Assembly: GCA_002483265.1 (NCBI GenBank)
Contig: DLHO01000007.1
Coordinates: forward strand, 41,773 to 105,772
Direction: 5' to 3'
Source: Flavobacteriales bacterium UBA7666
Lineage (GTDB): Bacteria; Bacteroidota; Bacteroidia; Flavobacteriales_D; Crocinitomicaceae
DNA: 64,000 nucleotides
The notes beneath the pieces are model-generated. The model saw only the letters and a list, made by a program, of their open reading frames with translations. It was not told the DNA's origin and ran no database searches. Within the stretch, counting starts at the first letter, position 1. Every line of letters begins with the position of its first letter. A program made the translations under genes and the position numbers. Of the stretch, positions 49,791-57,588 are shown in pieces.

Positions 49791-51856
49791 TTCAGGTCAA
49801 TCAGCATCATACAGATATCATCCAATTGTTCTTCTGTTCCCATCCATTGAAGTAAGCCTTGCTCGATTTTGTGAAGGTGATTTTGCGGATTTGGATCATA
49901 TTTCTCCAGCACCATTTTTTTCAGACCGGGAGTTTTTAGTTTTTTACCTGATTTCTCACCAAACTGATCAATACATCCATCGGAAAATAACAAGATCCGT
50001 TGGTTTTCCTGATAGGTCATTTCGTGAAGTTCAAAAGCCAGACTAGATTCCGATTTTCCGACAGGCCTTTTTGTTGGCGGGATCACTTGAATTTCAGTTT
50101 CACTTAAAATCCATAAAGGATTATTAGCACCACAAAAGCGTAGGATTTGTTTTTCAGAATTGTAACAAGCCACGGAAATATCCATTCCATCGGATATTTC
50201 CATTCCATCTGTCAAAAGATAATTTCTCAAATAGGCGCTTACACGTGTCAGAAGGTCAGCTGGATCGGCATCTTCCAGTAAGCGAGATGATTCATTGAGA
50301 GCATTCATGCAGAGAACGCTCATCATTGCTCCCGGAACGCCGTGTCCTGTGCAATCGGCAACCGCAACAAACTTCCAAATATCTTCACCTATGCGAATTC
50401 GTTTTACCCAATAAAAGTCTCCTGCAACAATATCCTTTGGATAATAGAATACATTCAGATTGGGGATGAGGTTGGAGTAATAGGAACTACTCGGAAGCAA
50501 GGCGTTTTGAATACGTTTTGCATATAAAATACTGCTGGTGATTTCTCCATTCTTCTGCTCCAGTTCATTTCGTTGTTCGATTACTTCTTTGGTTCTCAGC
50601 TCAACTTCTGCTTCCAGCTGGATATTCAAATTTTCTTTTAATTCGTTCGCCTCAGCTAATACGGAAATAGAAGCGTCATTCATAATTTTGAATCGTTGCA
50701 AGATTCCAAATGTTAAAATGATCATTTCCACTGCAAACCCTATTTGTAAGCCATTGTCAGCCAGAAAGCTATTTGGAATTACCCCGAAATTCCGCAATAC
50801 GAATGCAAAAACAGAGATTTGTAAAATGGAAAAGGCAATTAAATAGGATTTAGCTGTTCTGGAACCGGTTCTGAGGGTCACAACCAGCGGATAAATGATA
50901 AATAGGTTTAAGATCAGGGTCATCGCATTCACTGTGATGGCTGAAATATTCATGAATGCTGTTCCCGGAATAAGACTGATGAAAACATTGATTAGCAGCA
51001 CAATTTGGATAAACCGCACAATGGGTTTGATCTTAGGAGTATTGATATGCAGCTCAAGATAACGGTAAGTGAAATTCAGAAAGAACAAAACACCCAATGA
51101 TGCCAGTATCGGATTGGCTCTGTTCGAAATAAAATACTGGTCTGTCCAAAGCCAGGTTGTCCCAAATCCGAGCAGAGACATTTGGAGTAGGGTAAAGGAT
51201 GCTCCATACAAGGTATAGATGTATGCAATTCGTTGACGGAATAAAATTCCGATTGCAAGGTTGAGAATAATAATGAAGATCATGACTCCAAACAGCAAAC
51301 CGTAGAAAACTTGTTTGTTTCCGTGTTTTACCTGAATGTAGGAGCCTTTTTCCAGTGAACTCTGAAAGTAAAATTGCTCTCCGCCGTTGTTTACACGGAA
51401 TAGAAATCCGTTTGTGCTATGCGGATCCAGACGTAAGGGGAAGATTAATTCGCGATTTCCATTATACCGCCAGGAGAAAGGCCGCTGATCACCACCCTTT
51501 GCAACAGGGATAAAAATGCTGTTTCCTATTCGTTTGTAAACATCTACTTCATCGATGATCGGATTACTTAATTTCAGCATACGGATAAGACGGGAATCCG
51601 AAAGATTTTTCGTCTCGAAATAGAACCAAACGTCTTTTGTTTCAAAACCTAAATTCACCATGCGTGAATTGATCGGTTTGAACTCATTTAAATGCGGCTT
51701 CACTGCTTGAACTGTTGACTGACCATTGGTGGCTACAAAATATTTTAGCTGAGCACCTTCTAATTTCAAAAAGTCATCGTGTTGATTTGTTGAAACCTGA
51801 GAGTTCGAAATGAGACGAACAACAGAAAAAAGAAATAGGACTAAGTAATTATTCAC
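49787..51856 (-). CDS. 7TMR-DISM receptor fused to SpoIIE/PP2C phosphatase
   Basis: The 689-residue protein starts with GTG at 51856. It has an N-terminal export segment, an outside DISMED2-like beta domain (about 30-165), seven membrane helices (about 180-385), a coiled coil (about 395-440, rich in Glu and Lys) and a C-terminal PP2C/SpoIIE phosphatase (about 470-689). The phosphatase motifs are DIVAGDFYWVKRI, VADCTGHGVPGAMMS, DGMDISVACYNS and LLFSDGCIDQFGE, with metal-binding Asp residues. It should sense an outside ligand and dephosphorylate a cytoplasmic partner such as an anti-sigma antagonist. Partner genes are not adjacent. Confidence 0.9.
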   Translation of the reverse strand: MNNYLVLFLFSVVRLISNSQVSTNQHDDFLKLEGAQLKYFVATNGQSTVQAVKPHLNEFKPINSRMVNLGFETKDVWFYFETKNLSDSRLIRMLKLSNPIIDEVDVYKRIGNSIFIPVAKGGDQRPFSWRYNGNRELIFPLRLDPHSTNGFLFRVNNGGEQFYFQSSLEKGSYIQVKHGNKQVFYGLLFGVMIFIIILNLAIGILFRQRIAYIYTLYGASFTLLQMSLLGFGTTWLWTDQYFISNRANPILASLGVLFFLNFTYRYLELHINTPKIKPIVRFIQIVLLINVFISLIPGTAFMNISAITVNAMTLILNLFIIYPLVVTLRTGSRTAKSYLIAFSILQISVFAFVLRNFGVIPNSFLADNGLQIGFAVEMIILTFGILQRFKIMNDASISVLAEANELKENLNIQLEAEVELRTKEVIEQRNELEQKNGEITSSILYAKRIQNALLPSSSYYSNLIPNLNVFYYPKDIVAGDFYWVKRIRIGEDIWKFVAVADCTGHGVPGAMMSVLCMNALNESSRLLEDADPADLLTRVSAYLRNYLLTDGMEISDGMDISVACYNSEKQILRFCGANNPLWILSETEIQVIPPTKRPVGKSESSLAFELHEMTYQENQRILLFSDGCIDQFGEKSGKKLKTPGLKKMVLEKYDPNPQNHLHKIEQGLLQWMGTEEQLDDICMMLIDLN

Positions 51857-51957
51857 AATACCGGTTTAGTGCAACGTTCAGTAAGTTAAATACGCGAATA
51901 CCAATTGCTTGGATTCCTGCTAAATTAAAAATATTTTGAATAGTGGTTAGCTATGAA

Positions 51958-52332
51958 TTAGTTGTCTAAAAGATCATCTTCTTCATCTTTGTCTTTTCGG
52001 AAAGGATTTACAAAAAATGAAAACCCGGTAATAGCAAAACCTGCGATTAAAATTAGGGTAGCATATTTTAAATAGAGGGTTTGCGTTACAAAGCCGATAA
52101 ATATGACCAATGATCCAATCCAGAATAAAAGATTGAAATCTTCCCATTTATCCTCTGGCAGAAAACGAAATTGAAGGAGGCTTAAAATCAGTCCGGTTCC
52201 ACCGAATACGTAAAATCCAATTCGAATGGCGCTTGGAACTCCAAATGTATGATGTGTATAAAGTAAGATGGCGCAAACCATTCCCAGAAGATAACAAAGC
52301 GTGGAAATAGTTTTCAATTGTTTGGCTATCAT
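51958..52332 (-). CDS. Small four-helix membrane protein, unknown function
   Basis: The 124-residue protein has four hydrophobic helices and a short acidic tail (KDKDEEDDLLDN) that should face the cytoplasm. It starts six bases after the DEAD-like gene, and both appear to be in one unit. I do not recognise the family. Membership in the GldL-like or general DUF group of small membrane proteins cannot be decided from sequence by eye. Confidence 0.7.
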   Translation of the reverse strand: MIAKQLKTISTLCYLLGMVCAILLYTHHTFGVPSAIRIGFYVFGGTGLILSLLQFRFLPEDKWEDFNLLFWIGSLVIFIGFVTQTLYLKYATLILIAGFAITGFSFFVNPFRKDKDEEDDLLDN

Positions 52333-52338
52333 ATGCCT

Positions 52339-52950
52339 TTATAATTCAGAAGTTTCGTAAAAGGTACAAATATCTTCGCAAAAAGATTCCAGTCGATGAT
52401 GAGTTCCTTCCGAAAAAATGATTTTCTGGCATTTTGGTAAGCTCTCTGCAATTCTTCTGATAGATTGAAGGGTCAACGGGTTTTTACAAAGAACTTCTGC
52501 GTGGTCAATAATTACAAGGCTTAATTGGTTGATATGGATTCCGTTTTGATTGTATAATTCCAATAATCTTTTAGGATTGCCAATGATGATTTCGGCGCCT
52601 TCAAAAATAGCGTTGCGTTGTTCTATAATCTTTCCCTTGTCATCTCCAATTTCGATTGTGACATCGGTTCGCTTCATGAGTTGTTGAAAGGACTTTACTT
52701 TCTCACGGGCGCTTTCCCATGTAGGGGTAATCCAGATAACCCGAGGAGAGCCTTCCAGCATTTCGGGAGCTCTCATAAAAGAAATGAAATGAAGCCCATC
52801 AATTAATTCCTGATCCATCGATGTGAAGATCAGTTGATTTTTTCCTTGTTTGGATAGTTTGATTAATTTCTCTTGCTTTTCAGTGTAGCCTTCGCGACCT
52901 GACTCAATAAGTACATTCTCCAGTCGACTGTTTAATTCTTCAAACTTCAT
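52339..52950 (-). CDS. Single-domain DEAD-box-like protein lacking helicase motifs
   Basis: The 203-residue product has the size and order of the first RecA domain of DEAD-box helicases, but the key motifs are changed. YTEKQ (22-26) recalls the Q motif. The P-loop position (about 40-48) reads LIFTSMDQE with no GxGKT, motif Ia is ITPTWES (74-80), Ib is GNPKRLL (124-130), motif II is DHAE (149-152), and motif III is FSEG. The second RecA domain is absent. It cannot hydrolyse ATP in the usual way and may bind RNA or a partner. Confidence 0.75.
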   Translation of the reverse strand: MKFEELNSRLENVLIESGREGYTEKQEKLIKLSKQGKNQLIFTSMDQELIDGLHFISFMRAPEMLEGSPRVIWITPTWESAREKVKSFQQLMKRTDVTIEIGDDKGKIIEQRNAIFEGAEIIIGNPKRLLELYNQNGIHINQLSLVIIDHAEVLCKNPLTLQSIRRIAESLPKCQKIIFSEGTHHRLESFCEDICTFYETSEL

Positions 52951-52954
52951 ACTG

Positions 52955-52962
52955 CAAAATAA
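52955..52962 (-). promoter_or_regulatory. Possible -7 box four bases before the DEAD-like gene
   Basis: Minus-strand TTATTTTG differs from TAnnTTTG at the second base and is followed by CAGT and then ATG. Listed because the spacing equals that of four other genes here. Confidence 0.3.
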
Positions 52963-52968
52963 GACAAT

Positions 52969-53400
52969 TTATTTTGTTTTCGGACGGCTAAGAGTAAAGA
53001 CTCCATTGTTTATTTTATAATCCCATCCGGTAAGGGTTTTAAATAGCTGGACATATCTTAAAAACAGTACGGATCTTCTATTCGATAATTGATCATTTTC
53101 TGAAACCGGAACAAATTCAATGCTTTGACAGTAAGGTGTTTGCTCTATGAAATCGAGTAAGATGGAAACAACAGTTGCCATTACTTTGTAAACATCACCG
53201 GTATTCAATGTTTGGTATTCATCCTGATCATGACTTTTCAGACTTAGATCAACGATGTAATTCATGATGTGATTATTCTTTTGTACAAATTGGACGCTGT
53301 ATTCATCACCAAGTGAATTAATAAAACTGTATTCACGAATTCCAATGAATGCAGGTCTTTGAAATGGATAAGGAGTAGCAAAGGTAACACGCGTGTTCAT
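52969..53400 (-). CDS. Hypothetical protein, DUF6934-like
   Basis: The 143-residue protein has MNYIVDLSLKSH in the middle, then NTGDVYKVMATVVSILLDFIEQTP and SIEFVPVSENDQLSNRRSVLFLRYVQLF. The phrase GDxYKVMATV followed by an (N/S)xRR-L-RY helix resembles the DUF6934 group of Bacteroidota. I am not certain of this family. It is soluble, without a signal, and lies in a run with the DEAD-like gene (18-base gap). No function is known. Confidence 0.6.
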   Translation of the reverse strand: MNTRVTFATPYPFQRPAFIGIREYSFINSLGDEYSVQFVQKNNHIMNYIVDLSLKSHDQDEYQTLNTGDVYKVMATVVSILLDFIEQTPYCQSIEFVPVSENDQLSNRRSVLFLRYVQLFKTLTGWDYKINNGVFTLSRPKTK

Positions 53401-53447
53401 AAGAGTGAAAATAGTAATTTCCAGGTGAATAGCGTGTTATTTGAAAT

Positions 53448-53493
53448 AAAAAACCCCGAAGCAGTTAGCCATGGCTGACGCTTCGGGGTTTTT
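53448..53493. terminator. Bidirectional terminator between the DUF gene and the protease gene
   Basis: AAAAAACCCCGAAGC pairs with GCTTCGGGGTTTTT, and inside it AGCCATGGCT is a second palindrome. A and T runs on the two ends make it usable from both sides. The protease gene, transcribed toward it on the minus strand, ends 22 bases away. Confidence 0.88.
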
Positions 53494-53515
53494 ATATATA
53501 AGTTGAATCTTATTA

Positions 53516-55717
53516 TTAATAAACAACTACTCTATGAGTAGATTTTGCAGCTCCTTGAACAGCTGAAAGGATATAACATCCTTTTGCAACGTTCATAGGA
53601 ATGTTTACTGTTTGAACTCCTGAAGCAGCAGGAACCTCAGTAGTTGAGATAATTGCACCTTTCAAGTCCATAACGATTAATTTCATTCCAATTTCTGTAT
53701 TTGGAACTTCCACTGATAAATCAGATCCGGAAGCAACAGGGTTTGGAGCAATTGCAATCGATGATAATAATCCATTGTCTTCAATTCCTAATGTTCCTGA
53801 AACATTAAAGTTGTCGAAATAGAAGTTAGAAGAGAAATCAGAAGCTATAAATTCGAATTTGAATTTTGTTTTGTTATCAGCTGCTGTAGCAGTGTGATTA
53901 AAGCTAAATGTTTTCCACTGAAGATCATTGTTAGGAGTGTAATCGGTGTTCCCAACATATCCTGCAGATACTAAAGCAGCACCTGTAATAGATGTTTTTT
54001 GGATCCACGTTTTCCCACAATCTCTAGAGTAATAAATGACTAACTTTTCAGTGATATCAGTTGTAGCAGTAGCTTTTGTACCGTAAGCATAATCAAAGGA
54101 GATGTTAATGTTTGAAGTGCTTCTTAAGTCAAGAGCAGGAGATATTAAATAATCCTTAGAGTTTCCAAGACGATCATAGTAATACCAATCTTCTGTAAAC
54201 ATTTGAGCACCGCTAACATCTTTAAAGTTATTCAACTTGAAACATGCTGAATTTCCTCTACCACCTGAAGTAACGCGATTAAAAGAAGCGCTGTTGTTTT
54301 CAGGGTTGTGAGAAATCCAGAAATTCCCGTTTTGGTTGAAATCTTCAACTCTTGGCCCTGTGTATTCAGCCCAATCACCTTGAACATAAATCATGTGATT
54401 GATTGTCTTTGTGTTTGAACCTGCAGCATTTGAAACAGTTAATGTTACATCATACCATCCTGGTGAAGCATACGTTACAGATGGAGTTGCACTTGTTGAA
54501 GTTGAGGGGCTTCCACCAGGGAAACTCCAAGACCAATTAGTAACAACTGCTTTCCATGAAGCATCTTTGAATGCAATTGGATCATTTACACAAGCAGTCA
54601 TTCCATTTGCGTTTGGACCAGTATTACCTGCTCCACCATTTGCATCTACGTAAAAATCAGCTACCGGAACACAAGTAACAGGTGTGGTTGTGCTTGTTCC
54701 TGTTGCAACCAAGTTAGCCGCAGTAAACAGATTATTACGACCACTTGTTTCCTGATCCAATACATTGTTCATAAAGTTACATTGACCTTTGGTGAACATA
54801 ACTGAACAATAAGAATAGTCCATGTAGTTTTGAGCATTATCTACCGGATCGAAAGAAGGACCCCAGTATGAATCTAATACAAGTGTATCATTACATGAGT
54901 TCATCGCTAATTGACAACTAGTCATACCGATACAGTTTGGAGTATCTCTAATACCATCATCCTGGTTACAGCTGCTTGTAGCTCCCGGATCATTATCATT
55001 ACCCCAAGTATGCGCTAATCCCAGCCAGTGACCAATTTCGTGAGTCAAAGCTCTGGAGTGTCCAACTGAACTTGTTCCGATACTTCCTACATAATCATGA
55101 AGGATAATGATACCATCTCTGAAGAATCCTGTTCCGGTAACACCTGTTGGGTAATACGCATAACCAGCAACTCCTGCAGATCCAATTGTTTTAGTAAGCC
55201 AAACATTTAAATATTTGTCTCTGTCCCATTGGTATAATTTTGAATAATCATCTCCTTGATTGGTATTGTGATTATAAATGTGCTCAATACCATTTGTGCA
55301 ATTTCCATAAGGATCTAGTGTTGCCAAACGAAATTCAATATGAGCATCTCCAATAATTGTGTCAAAAGGAGATATTACAACATTTGTGTCAGCATTTAGT
55401 TTACGGTAATCCTCGTTAAGGATTGCCATCTGATCAATAATTTGCAGATCAGATACATTTTCCGGACCATATTCATGAACGATATGAAATACGATAGGAA
55501 TTACACGAACTGTAATAGATTTTCCATTGACAATACGATTTTCTGTATAACGGTTTATCAGTTTTTTGTAGTCTTCCTCCAATCCTGGATTCTCGGCATA
55601 CAATTTTTTCATCTGTGTATGACTTCCGCATTTGAAATGTGTTTCCTGAGCAAATGATTTCCCAGTTGAAATCACACCAATTAAAGAAAATACACCCAAA
55701 AGTAATTTTTTGCGCAT
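53516..55717 (-). CDS. Secreted M43-type metalloprotease with PKD domain and T9SS type A sorting tail
   Basis: ATG 55717 (MRKKLLLGVFSLIGVISTG) opens directly with a signal peptide, giving 733 residues; a start 13 codons earlier would add a charged tail before it. The zinc site HEIGHWLGLAH stands at residues 226-236, typical of pappalysin-like M43 peptidases. A PKD domain with WSWSFPGGSPSTST, a beta-sandwich adhesion-type domain (YYSRDCGKTW) and a C-terminal type A sorting domain (IAPNPVASGSDLSVEV, then YILSAVQGAAK) follow. It should be a cell-surface or released protease. The 282-base gap upstream has no further gene. Confidence 0.92.
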   Translation of the reverse strand: MRKKLLLGVFSLIGVISTGKSFAQETHFKCGSHTQMKKLYAENPGLEEDYKKLINRYTENRIVNGKSITVRVIPIVFHIVHEYGPENVSDLQIIDQMAILNEDYRKLNADTNVVISPFDTIIGDAHIEFRLATLDPYGNCTNGIEHIYNHNTNQGDDYSKLYQWDRDKYLNVWLTKTIGSAGVAGYAYYPTGVTGTGFFRDGIIILHDYVGSIGTSSVGHSRALTHEIGHWLGLAHTWGNDNDPGATSSCNQDDGIRDTPNCIGMTSCQLAMNSCNDTLVLDSYWGPSFDPVDNAQNYMDYSYCSVMFTKGQCNFMNNVLDQETSGRNNLFTAANLVATGTSTTTPVTCVPVADFYVDANGGAGNTGPNANGMTACVNDPIAFKDASWKAVVTNWSWSFPGGSPSTSTSATPSVTYASPGWYDVTLTVSNAAGSNTKTINHMIYVQGDWAEYTGPRVEDFNQNGNFWISHNPENNSASFNRVTSGGRGNSACFKLNNFKDVSGAQMFTEDWYYYDRLGNSKDYLISPALDLRSTSNINISFDYAYGTKATATTDITEKLVIYYSRDCGKTWIQKTSITGAALVSAGYVGNTDYTPNNDLQWKTFSFNHTATAADNKTKFKFEFIASDFSSNFYFDNFNVSGTLGIEDNGLLSSIAIAPNPVASGSDLSVEVPNTEIGMKLIVMDLKGAIISTTEVPAASGVQTVNIPMNVAKGCYILSAVQGAAKSTHRVVVY

Positions 55718-55999
55718 GTTTAACAATTTAATAGATTCAACATTGTTTTTTTTCAACTTAATTTACATTTCACGAAAAAATGCGAGCGTGCAATCTTGTT
55801 CGAATTTGAGAGTTTTTTTGGCTTTGTTACTTAATTAGTATGCTTATAATCAGGTGTTTGAATCCTGTTAAAAGCATATAACTCCTAGTTTTCGTAGTTC
55901 ACACACGGTAAATATACTTCAATTATTTTTAACAATGTGATTAAATAACGGCTCATTTAGTGAAGTGTGTTTGAGGCTGATTAAACGGTATGGGTTTAT

Positions 56000-56740
56000 C
56001 TAATCTGCTCTAAATGACCTTTTTTGATAGGTCTCAATGTCCAATAGAAAATCAATGTTTTCCTCGATTTTGTTTCCAATAACGATCACATTGGCACCTG
56101 CCTTTTTGTATAATTCAATTTGTTCCAGTGATCGAATTCCACCGCCAACAATTATTGGTGTATCAATTTTTTTCTTCAGATCACTAATTAATTGTGGAGG
56201 AACTGAGTCAAGAGCTCCACTTCCGGCATCAAAATAGGTTAGTTTTTGTCCCATTAAATATCCTGCGATTCCAGTTTTTAAAGAAATAGAACTGTTTTCC
56301 CGGGGAATTGGAGTTGTTTGACTAACATAAGCAACAGAAGTCATTTTCCCGCCATCTATCAGGATATAGGAAGTTGGAATGACTTCTAAATTCATATCGA
56401 GTACTTCTTCAGCGCATGAAACATGATGCCCAATCAGGAAATCTGGATTCCTTCCGGAGATTAGGTTCAAGAATAAAAGTGCATCTGCTTGTTCAGAAAG
56501 TTGATTACTTGAACCTGGAAATAAAACTATCGGAATAGTGGAGTTTTTTTTCAATTTGGAGACAACGGATTCTACTTCTTTTCGAGTAACAGTGCTGCCT
56601 CCAACAAAGAAGAAATCAACGAGTGCAAATTCAGCTTTTCTCACGAGCTCTAACAAATGCTCTTCATTTTTGGTCTTTTCGGGATCAATTAATAAAGCCA
56701 ATTGCCCACTTTTCGATTGGATCTTATGCAGAATGTTCAT
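56000..56740 (-). CDS. Geranylgeranylglyceryl phosphate synthase family protein (PcrB type)
   Basis: The 246-residue TIM-barrel protein begins MNILHKIQSKSGQLALLIDPEKT, where the PEK stretch is typical. It has FVGGSTVTRKEVE, LFPGSSNQLSEQADALLFLNLISGRNP (active-site region) and IIVGGGIRSLEQI near the end. The family joins glycerol-1-phosphate to a polyprenyl diphosphate to make ether lipids, as known in Archaea. Group II members occur in Flavobacteria. It overlaps the upstream transferase gene by 17 bases. Confidence 0.9.
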   Translation of the reverse strand: MNILHKIQSKSGQLALLIDPEKTKNEEHLLELVRKAEFALVDFFFVGGSTVTRKEVESVVSKLKKNSTIPIVLFPGSSNQLSEQADALLFLNLISGRNPDFLIGHHVSCAEEVLDMNLEVIPTSYILIDGGKMTSVAYVSQTTPIPRENSSISLKTGIAGYLMGQKLTYFDAGSGALDSVPPQLISDLKKKIDTPIIVGGGIRSLEQIELYKKAGANVIVIGNKIEENIDFLLDIETYQKRSFRAD

Positions 56741-57359
56741 GTAGTAGTTTTCCTTTACTCAAATTGAAAGTTATTAAAATATTTTTAAAGTTTTCAACAT
56801 GCAGCTCATATTCATAAATTCCAGTGGTTTTTTTGATGGTACCAACGAATTGATCACGCCTTTTAGAAACAAGAATATCTTCTTTGAAAATTAATTTTTT
56901 TCGATCAGATAATTTGTACAAACATTCTTTAAGTGACCATAGGGTGGACATGTCTTTTTGATCTTTGGAATCAAAGAATAAAGACTCATCTTGAGTCATG
57001 AATTTTGGTGCTAAGTGAACTGCTTTTTCACGCACTTCTTCAATGTCAACACCAATCAAATGCTCCGCACAAGTGGCTAATACGACGTGTGAGCTACAAT
57101 GAGACAAAGAAATAAATCCAACATCTTTTATCTCAGGGGCTCCGGTTGAATCGTACTCTATATTTGCTTCTCCAAAAAGATCGTGCTTCAGGTATCTCGA
57201 AGCTGCAAACTCCAGTTTTTTTTCGGGATGTTTAATGCTATTAAGTCTGGATTTTTCAGTCTCATTTAAGGAAGATTTGTACGTTTCAAAATGAGAAAAA
57301 TCAATTTCCATTAAATAAATAGAAACAGCATTTAAATTGATAATTGAAATGGTAGACAT
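56724..57359 (-). CDS. 4'-phosphopantetheinyl transferase superfamily protein
   Basis: ATG 57359 (MSTISIINLNAVSIYLMEID) gives 211 residues. A TTG-type start nine codons upstream lies on the other side of the -7 box. The enzyme moves phosphopantetheine from CoA to carrier proteins. The Sfp-type motifs are FISLSHCSSHVVLA, LIGVDIEEVREKA with the Mg-binding Asp, and TLWSLKECLYKLSD (WxxKE). It overlaps the GGGP synthase gene by 17 bases, so the two are translated together, though no carrier protein is adjacent. Confidence 0.88.
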   Translation of the reverse strand: MSTISIINLNAVSIYLMEIDFSHFETYKSSLNETEKSRLNSIKHPEKKLEFAASRYLKHDLFGEANIEYDSTGAPEIKDVGFISLSHCSSHVVLATCAEHLIGVDIEEVREKAVHLAPKFMTQDESLFFDSKDQKDMSTLWSLKECLYKLSDRKKLIFKEDILVSKRRDQFVGTIKKTTGIYEYELHVENFKNILITFNLSKGKLLHEHSA

Positions 57360-57363
57360 AATG

Positions 57364-57371
57364 CAAATGTA
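57364..57371 (-). promoter_or_regulatory. -7 box four bases before the phosphopantetheinyl transferase
   Basis: Minus-strand TACATTTG followed by C matches TAnnTTTGY in full; CATT and then ATG follow. A leaderless transcript is implied. Confidence 0.55.
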
Positions 57372-57457
57372 TGTCAGAATCACCAAAAATGGATGACCAT
57401 TGCATTTATTAATTAGTTACAAATCCTTAAAAATAAGGGCTTTTGAGTGTTTGAAAA

Positions 57458-57483
57458 GTTAATAAAAAGTTAACACAGGTTAA
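57458..57483 (+). promoter_or_regulatory. Helically phased GTTAA repeats before the TonB receptor gene
   Basis: GTTAA occurs at 57458, 57469 and 57479, spaced 11 and 10 bases. The middle copy is the palindrome GTTAAC. TGTTAACAAA near 57517 and TTGTTACAA near 57551 are related words. One-turn spacing suits a protein that binds one face of the DNA. It lies 55-80 bases before the -7 box. Confidence 0.4.
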
Positions 57484-57536
57484 TTTGTTACAAAACAGAA
57501 AAGTTTTTTAGGAAATGTTAACAAATCGAAAATTAC

Positions 57537-57544
57537 TATATTTA
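57537..57544 (+). promoter_or_regulatory. Predicted promoter of the TonB receptor gene
   Basis: TATATTTA differs from TAnnTTTG only at the last base and is followed by CACGC. It lies 44 bases before ATG 57589, after the GTTAA repeats. Confidence 0.35.
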
Positions 57545-57588
57545 CACGCTTTGTTACAATAAAAATGATGTAAAATTAAACTGTACTT

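Noticed and set aside
55718..55756. Thirteen-codon longer start of the M43 protease
   Set aside because: It would place charged residues before a normal signal peptide that begins at ATG 55717.
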